From Lysinibacillus odysseyi (GTDB lineage: Bacteria > Bacillota > Bacilli > Bacillales_A > Planococcaceae), in contig JABUKB010000001.1 in assembly GCA_014595895.1 (NCBI GenBank), positions 496,001 through 560,000 on the forward strand: DNA of 64,000 nt, given 5' to 3'. Each line of letters opens with the position of its first letter. Position 1 is the first letter of the stretch. Below, piece after piece: positions 42,548 through 52,176 of the stretch. A program made the translations under genes and the position numbers. The notes beneath the pieces were generated by a model. The model did no database searches and was not told the DNA's origin. It worked only from the letters and a program-made list of their open reading frames with translations.

Positions 42548-43222
42548 ATGACAAAGAAAATACAAATTGCGTTAGACGGTCCAGCAGGCGCCGGCAAAAG
42601 CACAATTGCTAAGATAGTCGCTGAACAGTTAGATTTTACATATATAGATACAGGTGCTATGTATCGAGCGGTGACGTATAAAGCACTGAAAGAGGGCATA
42701 TTATTAGATGACGCACAACATTTAAAAAGCATGCTAGAGCAGACAACAATTGAACTGCAGCCATCAAAAGAAGGACAGCTTGTATTTGTTGACGGCGAAA
42801 ATGTTTCAGCAGAAATCCGTTCAAATGAAGTCACAGCAAATGTTTCGCAAGTAGCAGCACATGCCGCTATTCGTGAAATTTTAGTGGAGATGCAAAAAGC
42901 GCTAGCTTCAAAAGGCGGCGTCGTAATGGATGGCCGTGATATCGGTACGCATGTTTTACCGCAGGCGGAGCTTAAAATCTATATGTCTGCTTCGGTAGAA
43001 GAACGTGCACGCCGTCGTCTGCTTGATAATGAGAAACGCGGCATCGAATCTACATTAGAAGGATTAATGAAGGATATTGCTCTGCGTGATCAAAAGGATA
43101 GTGAGCGCGAGGCATCGCCGCTGATTCAAGCAAAGGACGCTATTTTTCTGGATACTACAAACTTATCAATCGATGAAGCAGCCCAGGAAATTTTAAAGTT
43201 AGCGAAAGCAAAAATGGTTTAA
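42548..43222 (+). CDS. cmk: Cytidylate kinase
   Basis: A 224-residue NMP kinase that phosphorylates CMP and dCMP. P-loop LDGPAGAGKSTIAK (about 8-21), TGAMYRAVT and MDGRDIGTHVLP are the CMP-kinase signatures; the insert domain between them is typical of the long bacterial form. Precedes the S1-domain gene as in many Firmicutes. Confidence 0.96.
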   Translation: MTKKIQIALDGPAGAGKSTIAKIVAEQLDFTYIDTGAMYRAVTYKALKEGILLDDAQHLKSMLEQTTIELQPSKEGQLVFVDGENVSAEIRSNEVTANVSQVAAHAAIREILVEMQKALASKGGVVMDGRDIGTHVLPQAELKIYMSASVEERARRRLLDNEKRGIESTLEGLMKDIALRDQKDSEREASPLIQAKDAIFLDTTNLSIDEAAQEILKLAKAKMV

Positions 43223-43326
43223 AAAACGGCAAGATGGAAGAAATTTCTGAAAACAGGGGAAATTTTTTGTCTTTACTGGCGTTTTCTAATAAAATAAAAG
43301 GTGTAAGATGCGAAGGAGGGTTACAT

Positions 43327-44472
43327 ATGTCTGGAGAAATGAACTTAGAGTTACATGAAGGATTTCAAGAAGGAGATATTGTGAAAGGTGTTGCTGAGCA
43401 GGTTGACGAAAAATCAGTAACAGTTTCAATCGAAGGTGCTCCTTTCGATGGGATTATTCCCATCAGTGAACTATCGAGCTTACACATCGAAAAAGCTTCG
43501 GATGCTGTATCAGTAGGTGATACACTTGAACTGATGATTACAAAAGTAGAAGAGGAAAATTTCGTGCTTTCCAAGCGTAAAGTGGATGCATTAAAAGCAT
43601 GGGATGATTTAATTCAAAAGTATGAATCAGGTGAAGTATTTGAAGCAGAGGTAAAAGATGTAGTGAAGGGTGGCTTAGTGGTAGATTTAGGCGTACGTGG
43701 CTTCGTCCCTGCATCTTTAGTAGAAGATTATTTTGTTGAAGACTTTGCTGACTATAAAGGCAAGACATTAAGCTTTAAAATTACAGAGCTAGATCGAGAA
43801 AAAGGGCGTTTGATTTTATCGCACCGTGCTGTAGTAGAGGCGGAAAAAGCTTCGAAGAAAAAGCAAGTGATTGATAATATTGAAGAAGGCGCCGTATTAA
43901 CAGGTAAAATCCAACGCTTAGCGAGTTTCGGTGCCTTTGTGGATTTAGGTGGCATTGATGGTTTAGTCCACATCTCACAAGTGGCACATGAACATATAGA
44001 GGATATCTCCACAGTATTATCAGAAGGGCAAGAAGTACAGGTAAAAGTACTTTCTGTAGATCCTGCCAATGAGCGTATTGCGTTATCAATTAAAGATACG
44101 TTGCCTGGACCTTGGTCTAATATAGAGGAAAAAGCGCCAAAAGATGCTGTTTTAACAGGTAAAGTGAAACGCCTTGTCACATTTGGTGCCTTTGTAGAGG
44201 TATTCCCAGGGATTGAGGGGCTTGTGCATATTTCACAAATCTCTCATAAGCACATCAATACCCCACATGAGGTATTAAAAGAAGGTCAAGAAGTACAAGT
44301 TAAAGTACTTGAAGTCAATGCAGATGAAAAACGTTTAGCCCTTAATATGAAGAGCTTAATCGAAAATCCAGAAGCCGAAGAAAACTTTGACTATGAGCTA
44401 CCAACAGAAACAACAGGCTTTTCATTCGGTGATGTCATCGGTGATCAGCTAAAAAAATTGAAAAAAGATTAG
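43327..44472 (+). CDS. ypfD: S1 RNA-binding domain protein (RpsA-like, YpfD)
   Basis: A 381-residue protein with four S1 domains at about 14-83, 103-167, 188-256 and 273-342, each recognisable by the G-x-V...G-F/V-V motif (e.g. GGLVVDLGVRGFVP, FGAFVDLGGIDGLVHIS, FGAFVEVFPGIEGLVHIS). It is the short Firmicute homologue of ribosomal protein S1, which has six. ATG 43327 follows GAAGGAGGG. The frame can be extended upstream to 43234 but without a ribosome site. Confidence 0.95.
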   Translation: MSGEMNLELHEGFQEGDIVKGVAEQVDEKSVTVSIEGAPFDGIIPISELSSLHIEKASDAVSVGDTLELMITKVEEENFVLSKRKVDALKAWDDLIQKYESGEVFEAEVKDVVKGGLVVDLGVRGFVPASLVEDYFVEDFADYKGKTLSFKITELDREKGRLILSHRAVVEAEKASKKKQVIDNIEEGAVLTGKIQRLASFGAFVDLGGIDGLVHISQVAHEHIEDISTVLSEGQEVQVKVLSVDPANERIALSIKDTLPGPWSNIEEKAPKDAVLTGKVKRLVTFGAFVEVFPGIEGLVHISQISHKHINTPHEVLKEGQEVQVKVLEVNADEKRLALNMKSLIENPEAEENFDYELPTETTGFSFGDVIGDQLKKLKKD

Positions 44473-44479
44473 TATCCAT

Positions 44480-44520
44480 AACTACCCTAAAGAGTGTATT
44501 CTTTAGGGTAGTTTTTTTAT
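44480..44520 (+). terminator. Terminator after the S1 gene
   Basis: ACTACCCTAAAG and CTTTAGGGTAGT form a 12-bp stem (44481-44516), then seven T. Confidence 0.92.
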
Positions 44521-44657
44521 GAATATAAGGATGATTTTCTTCCTTGTTTACCAGATAAAATCGGCGTTTTTTCTTTTTGAATGTTAAGAAAATATGGTAT
44601 AGTAGAGCGATTGGTGTATAATACACATTTAGATGAATTTGGGAAGGATGATAACAG

Positions 44658-45968
44658 ATGACAAAACCAGTAATCGCCATCGTTGGTCGTCCGAACGTAG
44701 GTAAATCGACAATTTTTAACCGTATTGTTGGAGAACGTGTATCCATTGTGGAAGATATTCCAGGTGTCACACGTGACCGTATTTATAGTTCGGCGGATTG
44801 GTTAACACATGAATTTAATATCATTGATACAGGCGGTATTGATATTGGGGACGAGCCATTTTTGGAGCAAATTCGCCAACAGGCAGAAATCGCTATCGAT
44901 GAAGCGGATGTCATCATTTTCATGACAAATGGTCGTGAAGGAGTGACAACGGCGGATGAGCAAGTAGCCAAAATATTATACAAAACGAAAAAGCCAGTTG
45001 TTTTAGCAGTCAATAAAATCGATAACCCAGACATGCGTGAAATGATTTATGACTTCTATTCACTTGGATTTGGTGAGCCGTTCCCGATTTCAGGTTCACA
45101 CGGTATCGGTTTGGGGGATTTACTAGACGAATGTGCCAAGCACTTCCCGAAAGAAGACGAAGAGCAGTACGGGGAAGATACGATTAAGTTTTCATTAATC
45201 GGTCGCCCGAATGTAGGGAAATCTTCATTAGTTAATGCATTCTTAGGGCAAGAACGCGTAATCGTAAGTGATATTTCAGGCACAACACGTGATGCGATTG
45301 ATACGCCTTACACATATGAAGACCAAGATTATGTCATTATTGATACAGCAGGTATGCGTAAAAAAGGGAAAGTATATGAGTCGACAGAAAAATATTCTGT
45401 CCTGCGTGCATTGCGTGCGATTGAACGCTCTGACGTTGTATTAGTAGTGCTCAATGCACACGAAGGTATCCAGGAGCAGGATAAAAAAATTGCAGGCTAT
45501 GCGCATGAAGCGGGGAAAGCCGTTATTATTGTAGTGAACAAGTGGGATGCGATCGAGAAAGACGAAAAAACGATGAATTTCTATACACAGCAAATTCGTG
45601 AGCATTTCTTATTCCTAGATTATGCACCGATTGTGTTTGTGTCGGCTAAAACAAAACAACGCGTGCACCAGATCTTGCCGGTTGTCCAACGGGTAAGTGA
45701 AAACCATGCGATGCGCATTCAATCATCGATTTTAAATGAAGTAATTGAAGATGCTGTAGCGCGTAACCCAGCACCAACGGATAAAGGTCGTCGCTTACGT
45801 CTATACTATGCTACTCAAGTGGCGATTAAACCGCCTACATTTGTCGTGTTTGTCAATGAGCCGGAATTGATGCACTTCTCTTATGAGCGATTCTTAGAAA
45901 ACCGTATTCGCGAAACATTCGATTTTGAAGGCACACCAATCCGAATGATTACACGTGCACGTGACTAA
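44658..45968 (+). CDS. der: Ribosome-assembly GTPase Der (EngA)
   Basis: A 436-residue double-GTPase. GD1: G1 GRPNVGKST (11-19), DTGG, NKID; GD2: GRPNVGKSS (about 183-191), DTAGM, NKWD; then the C-terminal KH-like domain (about 350-436). It is essential for 50S subunit maturation. GAAGGATG precedes ATG 44658. gpsA follows 89 bp later. Confidence 0.97.
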   Translation: MTKPVIAIVGRPNVGKSTIFNRIVGERVSIVEDIPGVTRDRIYSSADWLTHEFNIIDTGGIDIGDEPFLEQIRQQAEIAIDEADVIIFMTNGREGVTTADEQVAKILYKTKKPVVLAVNKIDNPDMREMIYDFYSLGFGEPFPISGSHGIGLGDLLDECAKHFPKEDEEQYGEDTIKFSLIGRPNVGKSSLVNAFLGQERVIVSDISGTTRDAIDTPYTYEDQDYVIIDTAGMRKKGKVYESTEKYSVLRALRAIERSDVVLVVLNAHEGIQEQDKKIAGYAHEAGKAVIIVVNKWDAIEKDEKTMNFYTQQIREHFLFLDYAPIVFVSAKTKQRVHQILPVVQRVSENHAMRIQSSILNEVIEDAVARNPAPTDKGRRLRLYYATQVAIKPPTFVVFVNEPELMHFSYERFLENRIRETFDFEGTPIRMITRARD

Positions 45969-46057
45969 TAAATGTTGAACAGACAGGTATCTCCATCTAG
46001 ACTAAAACGGTCAAAGGTGGGGATTTTACTATCCTTGAAAAAAGAAAGGGGATATGA

Positions 46058-47074
46058 ATGGAACGTATCACTGTTTTAGGTGCAGGTTCTTGGGGAACAG
46101 CACTTGCAATTGTCCTAGCTGAAAATGGACACGATACATTGCTGTGGACACATCGTGCAGAGCAAGCAACCGAAATGAATGAACAGCAAACCAATATAAA
46201 ATATTTACCGAATACGGTATTACCTAAAAATTTAAGTGCCACGGCTTCACTAGAAGAAGCAGTCCGTCATGCATCCACGATTGTGGTAGCGGTACCGACA
46301 AAGGCTGTACGTCAGGTATGTGGAGATGTGTCGGATTTATTGAATGAATCAAAATTATTCGTACACGTCTCAAAAGGCATTGAGCCTGATACGTTATTGC
46401 GCGTATCGGAATTAATGCGTGAAAGCATCGCAGCGCAGTGGGTAGAGGATCTTGTGGTTTTATCGGGACCTTCTCATGCGGAGGAAGTAGTACAGCAACA
46501 TCCGACAACGGTGACAGCAGCTTGTGAAAATGAAGCAGCAGCCAAAAAAGTGCAAGATTTATTTATGAGCCAGTATTTCCGCGTCTATACCAATGAAGAT
46601 GTAGTAGGAGTGGAAATAGGCGGTGCTTTGAAAAATGTCATTGCGCTGGCCGCTGGGATTACAGATGGTCTTGGATATGGAGATAACGCAAAGGCAGCGC
46701 TCATTACACGCGGCTTAGCTGAAATAACACGTCTTGGTGTCAAAATGGGCGGCAACCCTTTCACGTTCGCAGGATTGACAGGTATGGGTGACTTAATAGT
46801 GACTTGTACAAGTGTCCATTCACGGAACTGGCGCGCAGGGAATATGCTTGGAAAAGGGATGAACTTGCAGGAAGTATTGACGCAGATGGGAATGGTTGTC
46901 GAAGGTGTACGCACAACGAAAGCCGCGTATCAATTGGCTGAAAAATACGATGTCCCGATGCCGATCTCTACGGCTCTTTACGAAGTATTATTCAATGACA
47001 AGCCTGTCAAGCAAGCAGTGGATGAATTAATGCTTCGTACTAAAAAATCTGAAATTGATGAGCTCCGTTCATAA
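46058..47074 (+). CDS. gpsA: Glycerol-3-phosphate dehydrogenase [NAD(P)+]
   Basis: A 338-residue enzyme making sn-glycerol 3-phosphate from dihydroxyacetone phosphate for phospholipids. Dinucleotide motif [11 protein letters not shown] (5-15), [10 protein letters not shown], catalytic lysine in [13 protein letters not shown] (about 190-202) and [19 protein letters not shown] signature. GAAAGGGG precedes ATG 46058. A terminator follows. Confidence 0.97.
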   Translation: MERITVLGAGSWGTALAIVLAENGHDTLLWTHRAEQATEMNEQQTNIKYLPNTVLPKNLSATASLEEAVRHASTIVVAVPTKAVRQVCGDVSDLLNESKLFVHVSKGIEPDTLLRVSELMRESIAAQWVEDLVVLSGPSHAEEVVQQHPTTVTAACENEAAAKKVQDLFMSQYFRVYTNEDVVGVEIGGALKNVIALAAGITDGLGYGDNAKAALITRGLAEITRLGVKMGGNPFTFAGLTGMGDLIVTCTSVHSRNWRAGNMLGKGMNLQEVLTQMGMVVEGVRTTKAAYQLAEKYDVPMPISTALYEVLFNDKPVKQAVDELMLRTKKSEIDELRS

Positions 47075-47098
47075 TTTTACGAAATTGTTCACAAATAG

Positions 47099-47133
47099 AG
47101 GCAGTGCATTTTATGCACTGTCTATATTTTTTT
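47099..47133 (+). terminator. Terminator after gpsA
   Basis: AGGCAGTGCAT pairs with ATGCACTGTCT (47099-47123, one G-T pair), followed by TATATTTTTTTT. Confidence 0.88.
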
Positions 47134-47197
47134 TCCATGAAACGGTATAATGACTAACTGTATGGAGTTTTTGACAGTAGAAAGGCGGTTAGTTATA

Positions 47198-47452
47198 GTG
47201 AAACAGTTAGTAGACCCTACACGGCTTATAATAAATGCACGGGGACCATTAGCACATATTTCAGCGCTGGATGCCATGTGGGTTTCTTTTTATTCAATTG
47301 GCTTATTATTAGCCTCTTCTTTAGTTGTCATGGCTACTCGAAAATGGGTAAAAAATGGCATGCTTTCTCTTCTCATTCATGTAATTGCTTTTGGTATGTT
47401 TATTGTTGGCACAGTTTTAATGGTTCTGGTTGTATTAACGTGGCCGAGTTGA
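47198..47452 (+). CDS. yphE: DUF2768 small membrane protein (YphE-like)
   Basis: An 84-residue protein with two membrane segments (about 28-46 and 55-80). Segment DAMWVSFYSIGLLL and the arrangement match the DUF2768 family, represented by YphE between gpsA and yphF in B. subtilis. GTG 47198 is chosen because AAAGGCGG lies 9 nt upstream; the first ~25 residues are then a longer N-terminus than in YphE, so ATG 47276 cannot be excluded but lacks a ribosome site. Confidence 0.78.
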   Translation: MKQLVDPTRLIINARGPLAHISALDAMWVSFYSIGLLLASSLVVMATRKWVKNGMLSLLIHVIAFGMFIVGTVLMVLVVLTWPS

Positions 47453-47471
47453 TGACGAAAGGTGAATGATA

Positions 47472-48263
47472 ATGAAAAAACAGTTTCGTTTTATATGGGT
47501 AGGTCTAGTAGCTCTCGTATTATCCGCTTGTGGTGGAGTAGCTTACGATGAGGGGGCAGTACGAAATGTTCCAGATGTCGATGCCATTCAATCCATGCAA
47601 CGGGCAGTGGATGAATATCAAGCCGCTACCGGTGTGCTTCCCATTAAAGAAAGTGATATGGACATGGATTTGTTTATCAAATACCGTGTTGACTTTGAAA
47701 AGATAGTACCTACATATATTTCAAAATCGCCGGACAATGCCTATGAACAAGGCGGCCTCTTCCAATATGTCATTTGGGATGCAGAGAACGACCCGACGAT
47801 TAAGCTCGTTGATTTGCGTGTACCGGAAAAAATCCGAGAAGTGAATATGATTCAGATGACGAAGGAATATCCGCAGTTTGGCGAAAAAGTAGCGGAACAC
47901 ATTTACACTATCGACCATAAGGGCTTAGCATTCGATAAACCGCTTACCGTACAAAGCCCTTATTCGAATAAGTTGCTGCCGCTTCTGATGACGGCGCATG
48001 GGAATGTGATTGTCGACTATGCAGTGGAGTTGCAGCAATTTATCGATGACAATGAATTGACGCCGACACCGGGTGAAGATATTCGCTATTTAATCGCGGA
48101 TGAATCCATGTTCTTGCCTGCTTATTCAGTGCCATATACAGTGGATGAAAATAATGAAGTAATCTTTATGTATACGGGTGTTGAGGACTACGAGGCAGAG
48201 CGTGCAGAGTTATGGGAACAATATCGCAACGGGGAATTGGAATTAGAAGAATCCGCACAATGA
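47472..48263 (+). CDS. yphF: YphF-like lipoprotein
   Basis: A 263-residue secreted lipoprotein: signal peptide with lipobox LSAC (about 17-20), then a soluble domain without recognised motif. Sequence order gpsA-yphE-yphF-spoIVA is conserved with B. subtilis, where YphF has no firm function to my knowledge. Of two adjacent ATGs, 47472 fits GAAAGGTGA better than 47466. Confidence 0.85.
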   Translation: MKKQFRFIWVGLVALVLSACGGVAYDEGAVRNVPDVDAIQSMQRAVDEYQAATGVLPIKESDMDMDLFIKYRVDFEKIVPTYISKSPDNAYEQGGLFQYVIWDAENDPTIKLVDLRVPEKIREVNMIQMTKEYPQFGEKVAEHIYTIDHKGLAFDKPLTVQSPYSNKLLPLLMTAHGNVIVDYAVELQQFIDDNELTPTPGEDIRYLIADESMFLPAYSVPYTVDENNEVIFMYTGVEDYEAERAELWEQYRNGELELEESAQ

Positions 48264-48269
48264 TTTTGC

Positions 48270-48311
48270 AAGGCTATGAGAAAGATGTTCATTTTTCTCA
48301 TAGCCTTTTCA
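48270..48311 (+). terminator. Terminator after yphF
   Basis: AAGGCTATGAGAAA (48270-48283) pairs with TTTCTCATAGCCTT (about 48294-48307), then T. Confidence 0.9.
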
Positions 48312-48336
48312 TATTTACTAAACAATCTCATATACT
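48309..48336 (+). promoter_or_regulatory. Candidate sigma-E promoter of spoIVA
   Basis: TCATATT (48309-48315) and CATATACT (48329-48336), 13 bp apart, resemble sigma-E kmATATT/CATACAnT with one mismatch in the -10. spoIVA is a mother-cell sigma-E gene. The start point would fall almost at the ribosome site, so another promoter further upstream is possible. Confidence 0.4.
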
Positions 48337-48353
48337 GCTTTAGGAGGGATTCG

Positions 48354-49832
48354 ATGTCAGAACAATTGTTAGAGCAACTAGCTACAAGAACGAATGGTGA
48401 CGTATATATTGGCGTAGTAGGTCCTGTGCGAGTGGGGAAGTCCACGTTTGTAAAAAAAGTGATGGAAAACATTGTGTTGCCTAATATTGCGCAAGAAGAT
48501 GAGCGAAAGCGTGCAATGGACGAGATTCCACAGAGTTCACCCGGTCCCGTGATTATGACCGCAGAGCCGAAGTTTGTGCCTGCAAATAGCACACGTATTT
48601 CCCTTGGTGAGCAAGGTGTGACATTTCAGATTCGATTGGCGGACTGTGTAGGGTATATTATTGATGGGGTGAAGGGCTATGAAGATGAAAACGGTCCGAA
48701 ATATGTACAAACGCCCTGGCATGCCGATCCTATTCCGTTCCAAGAGGCGGCGAAAATCGGCACGGACAAAGTCATCCGTGATCACGCAAACATTGGGGTT
48801 GTCGTAACGACAGATGGCAGTGTCAATGGCATGACCCGTCAAGCGGTAGAGGTAGCGGAGCAAGCCATTATTGAGCAACTGCAAGCCATTGGCAAGCCGT
48901 TTGTCGTGCTGTTGAACAGTACAATGCCAGCACATGAAAAAACAATTCAATTGCGCAATGAATTGCTGACAAAGTATGAGGTACCGGTTCATGCAGTATC
49001 GATTGAGCAGTTAGCACATAAAGATATTTTATACATTTTACAGGAGGCGCTTTATGAATTTCCTGTAGAAACGATAGACGTAGAAAAGCCGGACTGGTTG
49101 GATGTGCTTTCTCCTCAGCATCCGATTATGGAAGGACTGCAGCAAGGTCTACAAGAAATGAAGGAGTCGATTACAAAAATCCGTGATGTGGAGCAGGCAA
49201 CGCATACCTTGGCAAAATGGCCATTTGTGGAGAGCTGTGAGCTACAGGAGGTGGATCCGGGCAGGGGGCTTGCAACCATTCGTCTGCAAACGACCCCGCA
49301 AGCATTTAAGGAAGCTTGCGAAGAATGGTTGACAGAGCCTGTTGAGTCAAAAAAGGATTGGCTATTATTTATCAAAGAAGCAGCGAAAGCAAAAAAACAG
49401 CAGGAGCGATTTAATCAAGCGATTGCCCAAGCAAAAGAAACGGGATACGGGGTAACATTGCCGGCTATGGATGAATTTACGCCGACAGAACCAGAGCTCA
49501 TTCAGCAAAATAATTTTTATGGTGTGCGCATGCTAGCCACGGCCCCGTCTTATCATATTGTACGCATTGATATGGAAGCGGAGTTTGCTCCGCTCATTGG
49601 TTCTGAATTTCATAGTCAGCAACTATTGAAAGATTTGCGTCACGGCTATGAGCATGACCAGCAGTCCCTGTGGGAAACGCAATTATTCGGGACGCCGCTT
49701 CATGAAGTGTTGACTGAGAGTATCCGCTATAAAACAGACGCCATTCCTGCGAGTGCGAAGGAACGGATGCGCCGGACAATTGAACGGATGGTTAACACTG
49801 GCGATAAAGGAATGGTCACGCTTATTCTCTAA
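48354..49832 (+). CDS. spoIVA: Spore coat morphogenetic ATPase SpoIVA
   Basis: A 492-residue protein, full SpoIVA length. The Walker A loop is GPVRVGKST (about 24-32), followed by the TRAFAC-like GTPase-derived domain, a middle domain and a C-terminal region ending in KGMVTLIL that anchors to SpoVM. It polymerises with ATP hydrolysis to form the coat basement layer on the forespore. TAGGAGGG precedes ATG 48354. Confidence 0.97.
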   Translation: MSEQLLEQLATRTNGDVYIGVVGPVRVGKSTFVKKVMENIVLPNIAQEDERKRAMDEIPQSSPGPVIMTAEPKFVPANSTRISLGEQGVTFQIRLADCVGYIIDGVKGYEDENGPKYVQTPWHADPIPFQEAAKIGTDKVIRDHANIGVVVTTDGSVNGMTRQAVEVAEQAIIEQLQAIGKPFVVLLNSTMPAHEKTIQLRNELLTKYEVPVHAVSIEQLAHKDILYILQEALYEFPVETIDVEKPDWLDVLSPQHPIMEGLQQGLQEMKESITKIRDVEQATHTLAKWPFVESCELQEVDPGRGLATIRLQTTPQAFKEACEEWLTEPVESKKDWLLFIKEAAKAKKQQERFNQAIAQAKETGYGVTLPAMDEFTPTEPELIQQNNFYGVRMLATAPSYHIVRIDMEAEFAPLIGSEFHSQQLLKDLRHGYEHDQQSLWETQLFGTPLHEVLTESIRYKTDAIPASAKERMRRTIERMVNTGDKGMVTLIL

Positions 49833-49914
49833 GCGTGACACGCTGGAAATCAAGCGGAAAAAGCTTACGTTCTTTTTGCATTCCTTAAAAAGATAATGAA
49901 ATAATGCGTGAAAA

Positions 49915-49968
49915 AAGCAAAGAATGATACATTTAGTAAGACAAATGTATCATTCTTTGCGTTTTTTT
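49915..49968 (+). terminator. Terminator after spoIVA
   Basis: GCAAAGAATGATACATTT (49917-49934) pairs perfectly with the complement at 49943-49960, followed by G and seven T. Confidence 0.92.
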
Positions 49969-50023
49969 GTAAAAAAAGGTTATGATATTGAAAAAAGCGG
50001 TTAAATTCAGTTGCAACGCGGTT

Positions 50024-50051
50024 TTGAGTGTGTTAGTCTTTTTTATATAAT
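50024..50051 (+). promoter_or_regulatory. Promoter of hbs
   Basis: TTGAGT (50024-50029) and TATAAT (50046-50051) with a 16-bp spacer, in AT-rich DNA, as expected for a strongly expressed gene. Confidence 0.65.
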
Positions 50052-50086
50052 TAAGGTTCATTGCCCTTTGAGAGGAGGTGAATGGT

Positions 50087-50359
50087 GTGAATAAAACAGA
50101 ATTAGTAAACTCTGTTGCTGAAGCTGCAGGTCTTTCTAAAAAGGACGCTTCTAAAGCAGTTGAAGCTGTATTTGATACAATTCAAGATGCTCTTGCAAAG
50201 GGTGACAAAGTACAATTAATTGGTTTTGGTAACTTCGAAGTACGTGAGCGTGCGGCTCGTAAAGGTCGTAACCCACAGTCAGGTGAAGAAATCGAAATCG
50301 CTGCGAGCAAAGTACCGGCTTTCAAAGCAGGTAAAGCGCTTAAAGATGCTGTAAAATAA
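50087..50359 (+). CDS. hbs: Nucleoid DNA-binding protein HU
   Basis: A 90-residue HU protein nearly identical to B. subtilis HBsu ([54 protein letters not shown]). The beta-arm motif [11 protein letters not shown] carries the intercalating proline. GTG 50087 is the start; the upstream in-frame GTG 50078 is part of the AGAGGAGGTGA ribosome site. Codon use is of the highly expressed type. Own promoter and terminator. Confidence 0.97.
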   Translation: MNKTELVNSVAEAAGLSKKDASKAVEAVFDTIQDALAKGDKVQLIGFGNFEVRERAARKGRNPQSGEEIEIAASKVPAFKAGKALKDAVK

Positions 50360-50379
50360 TACACATCCGTAGTTACATA

Positions 50380-50418
50380 GGGCAGCCTTCTAGAATTTAC
50401 TAGAGGGCTGCCCTTTTG
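50380..50418 (+). terminator. Terminator after hbs
   Basis: GGGCAGCCTTCTAG (50380-50393) pairs with CTAGAGGGCTGCCC (50400-50413, one G-T pair), then TTTTG. Confidence 0.88.
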
Positions 50419-50475
50419 AGTGGCAATATTTCATTCATTGGGATGAATTAATGATACATACTAAAGCTAGCAGCT

Positions 50476-50504
50476 TTGAACTTCTGTCGCGGATATGCTA
50501 ATAT
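50476..50504 (+). promoter_or_regulatory. Promoter of folE
   Basis: TTGAAC (50476-50481), 17-bp spacer, TGCTAATAT with extended -10 (TAATAT 50499-50504). Confidence 0.75.
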
Positions 50505-50545
50505 TCTTGTGGTAAATGAACGGGCTTAATTTTTAGGAGGAAATC

Positions 50546-51115
50546 ATGTCGAATGTTGATTTAAAAAAAATAGAAGAAGCAGTAAAAATGATTTTAGAAG
50601 CAGTAGGAGAAGACGTTGGACGTGAAGGGTTACTAGATACGCCAAAGCGTGTGGCCAAAATGTATGCTGAAATGTTTAGTGGTTTAAAGGAAGATCCTCG
50701 TGATTACTTCAGCACGGTTTTCCATGAGGAACATGAGGAACTTGTCCTGGTAAAAGATATTCCTTTCTTTTCCATGTGCGAACATCATTTAGTGCCATTT
50801 TACGGCAAAGCGCATGTAGCTTACATCCCGAATGACGGGAAAGTAGCAGGTTTAAGTAAATTAGGTCGCTGTGTGGAAACGGTTGCACGACGTCCGCAAC
50901 TACAGGAGCGTATTACATCGACAGTGGCTGATACCATCATGGAAATGCTTCAGCCAAAAGGTGTGTATGTGATTGTCGAGGCAGAACATATGTGCATGAC
51001 AATGCGCGGCTTAAAAAAACCAGGTGCTAAAACAATTACAACCGTAGCACGGGGGATTTATGAAGAAGATGATGTAAAACGCCGCGAAATTATTTCGTTT
51101 ATCCAGATGTCTTAA
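50546..51115 (+). CDS. folE: GTP cyclohydrolase I
   Basis: A 189-residue enzyme (B. subtilis MtrA) making dihydroneopterin triphosphate, first step of folate synthesis. Zinc ligands are C and H in [21 protein letters not shown], plus a C-terminal cysteine in [11 protein letters not shown]; active-site GLSKLGR is present. TAGGAGGA precedes ATG 50546. Followed by mtrB as in the B. subtilis mtr operon. Confidence 0.97.
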   Translation: MSNVDLKKIEEAVKMILEAVGEDVGREGLLDTPKRVAKMYAEMFSGLKEDPRDYFSTVFHEEHEELVLVKDIPFFSMCEHHLVPFYGKAHVAYIPNDGKVAGLSKLGRCVETVARRPQLQERITSTVADTIMEMLQPKGVYVIVEAEHMCMTMRGLKKPGAKTITTVARGIYEEDDVKRREIISFIQMS

Positions 51116-51169
51116 TTATGCTAGAACTATGATATGATTAGAGGATAAAAAAACAGAGGAGTTTGAATA

Positions 51170-51391
51170 ATGTCACAACCAGATTACATTATTATTGAGG
51201 CAATGGAAGACGGTGTTCATGTTATAGGTTTAACCCGCGGTACTGATACAAAATTTCACCACTCTGAAAAGCTGGATGCGGGGGAAGTGATGATTGCTCA
51301 ATTTACAGAGCATACATCAGCTATGAAAATCCGCGGCAAAGCGAAAATTCATGCACCGCATGGTATCGTTGAGAGTGGCGTAAAAAAGTAA
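51170..51391 (+). CDS. mtrB: trp RNA-binding attenuation protein TRAP
   Basis: A 73-residue protein matching TRAP along its length ([49 protein letters not shown]). The tryptophan-binding residues (T in GLTRG, HTSAMK) and the RNA-binding K-x-R (KIRGKAK) are conserved. The 11-mer binds GAG/UAG repeats in trp leaders when loaded with tryptophan. The trp genes it would control are not in this window. Confidence 0.96.
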   Translation: MSQPDYIIIEAMEDGVHVIGLTRGTDTKFHHSEKLDAGEVMIAQFTEHTSAMKIRGKAKIHAPHGIVESGVKK

Positions 51392-51433
51392 CGTACTCCT
51401 AACATCGAAATGAATACAACACGCAATTAGCTA

Positions 51434-51442
51434 TGCTATAAT
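51434..51442 (+). promoter_or_regulatory. Extended -10 element upstream of hepS
   Basis: TGCTATAAT 36 bp before the hepS start is a perfect extended -10; no good -35 lies at the matching distance. Confidence 0.5.
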
Positions 51443-51477
51443 GGTGTTTAGTACCTTTAGTGAAATGGAGTACTTTT

Positions 51478-52170
51478 ATGAACGCAATAATAGAACAATT
51501 TAAAACGACAGTATTACAGCGCATTCGCTATAATACATTACAAGCATATACAAGTACGCCAAAATTAGAAGATGAGCAATTATTTTTTTTATTGCTGCCT
51601 CAATTAAACGGCGAACAGTGGTCTGAGCCTATGGCAACAGGGGCTGTTGCGACGGCTATCGTTCATACATCGTTAAATGAACATGATAAGGTTTTGGCAA
51701 AAGAGGCAATTACAAAAGAACAACAGCTAATCGTTTTAGCAGGCGATTATTATAGTGGCCGTTATTATCAGCTTTTAGCACAGTCAGGCAATATTGTCCT
51801 CATTCAAAAGTTATCGGCTGCGATTATAGAGCGCTGTGAACACGAGATTAAAGTGTACGAGCCGCTAGAGCAAACACTTACAGAGTGGATCGACAGTTTA
51901 ATGGTGATTAAAACGGCTTTGATAGAGCGCTTTTACGAAGTGTTCGGCTTTTCTATGTATGCGCCTATGATGAAGCATGTGCTTGTTATCCATAGTTTGC
52001 AGCAATTACTAGCTGAACGCAGTGTACCGTTTTTCAAACAACTGGTTGAGCTAGGACGAGATCAAATCAACGAAGAAGTGCGAAAACACAAAGAACAAGT
52101 ATCCGCATTATTAGCAAAAATGCATTATTCGGAAGAGGTAAAGCGACATATTCTTGCGATAGTGGAGTAA
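51478..52170 (+). CDS. hepS: Heptaprenyl diphosphate synthase component I
   Basis: A 230-residue helical protein. HTSLNEHDKVLAKEA, QLIVLAGDYYSGRYYQLLA and EHEIKVYEP match the small, non-catalytic subunit HepS (GerCA). With HepT it makes the C35 chain for menaquinone-7. ATG 51478 fits TGGAG better than the upstream ATG 51460. The hepS-menG spacing would be about 22 bp (plus repeat edge) but for the 249-bp insertion after the stop codon. Confidence 0.9.
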   Translation: MNAIIEQFKTTVLQRIRYNTLQAYTSTPKLEDEQLFFLLLPQLNGEQWSEPMATGAVATAIVHTSLNEHDKVLAKEAITKEQQLIVLAGDYYSGRYYQLLAQSGNIVLIQKLSAAIIERCEHEIKVYEPLEQTLTEWIDSLMVIKTALIERFYEVFGFSMYAPMMKHVLVIHSLQQLLAERSVPFFKQLVELGRDQINEEVRKHKEQVSALLAKMHYSEEVKRHILAIVE

Positions 52171-52176
52171 TGGTTG

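Noticed and set aside
43752-44180. 142-codon antisense frame in the S1-domain gene, and similar ones in aroA (62078-62584) and the ribU leader (24542-25078)
   Set aside because: They are shadows of strong plus-strand genes or of the FMN riboswitch, with no ribosome site or family match.
47150-47197. Longer N-terminus for the YphE-like gene starting at 47150
   Set aside because: No ribosome site there; GTG 47198 has AAAGGCGG at proper spacing.
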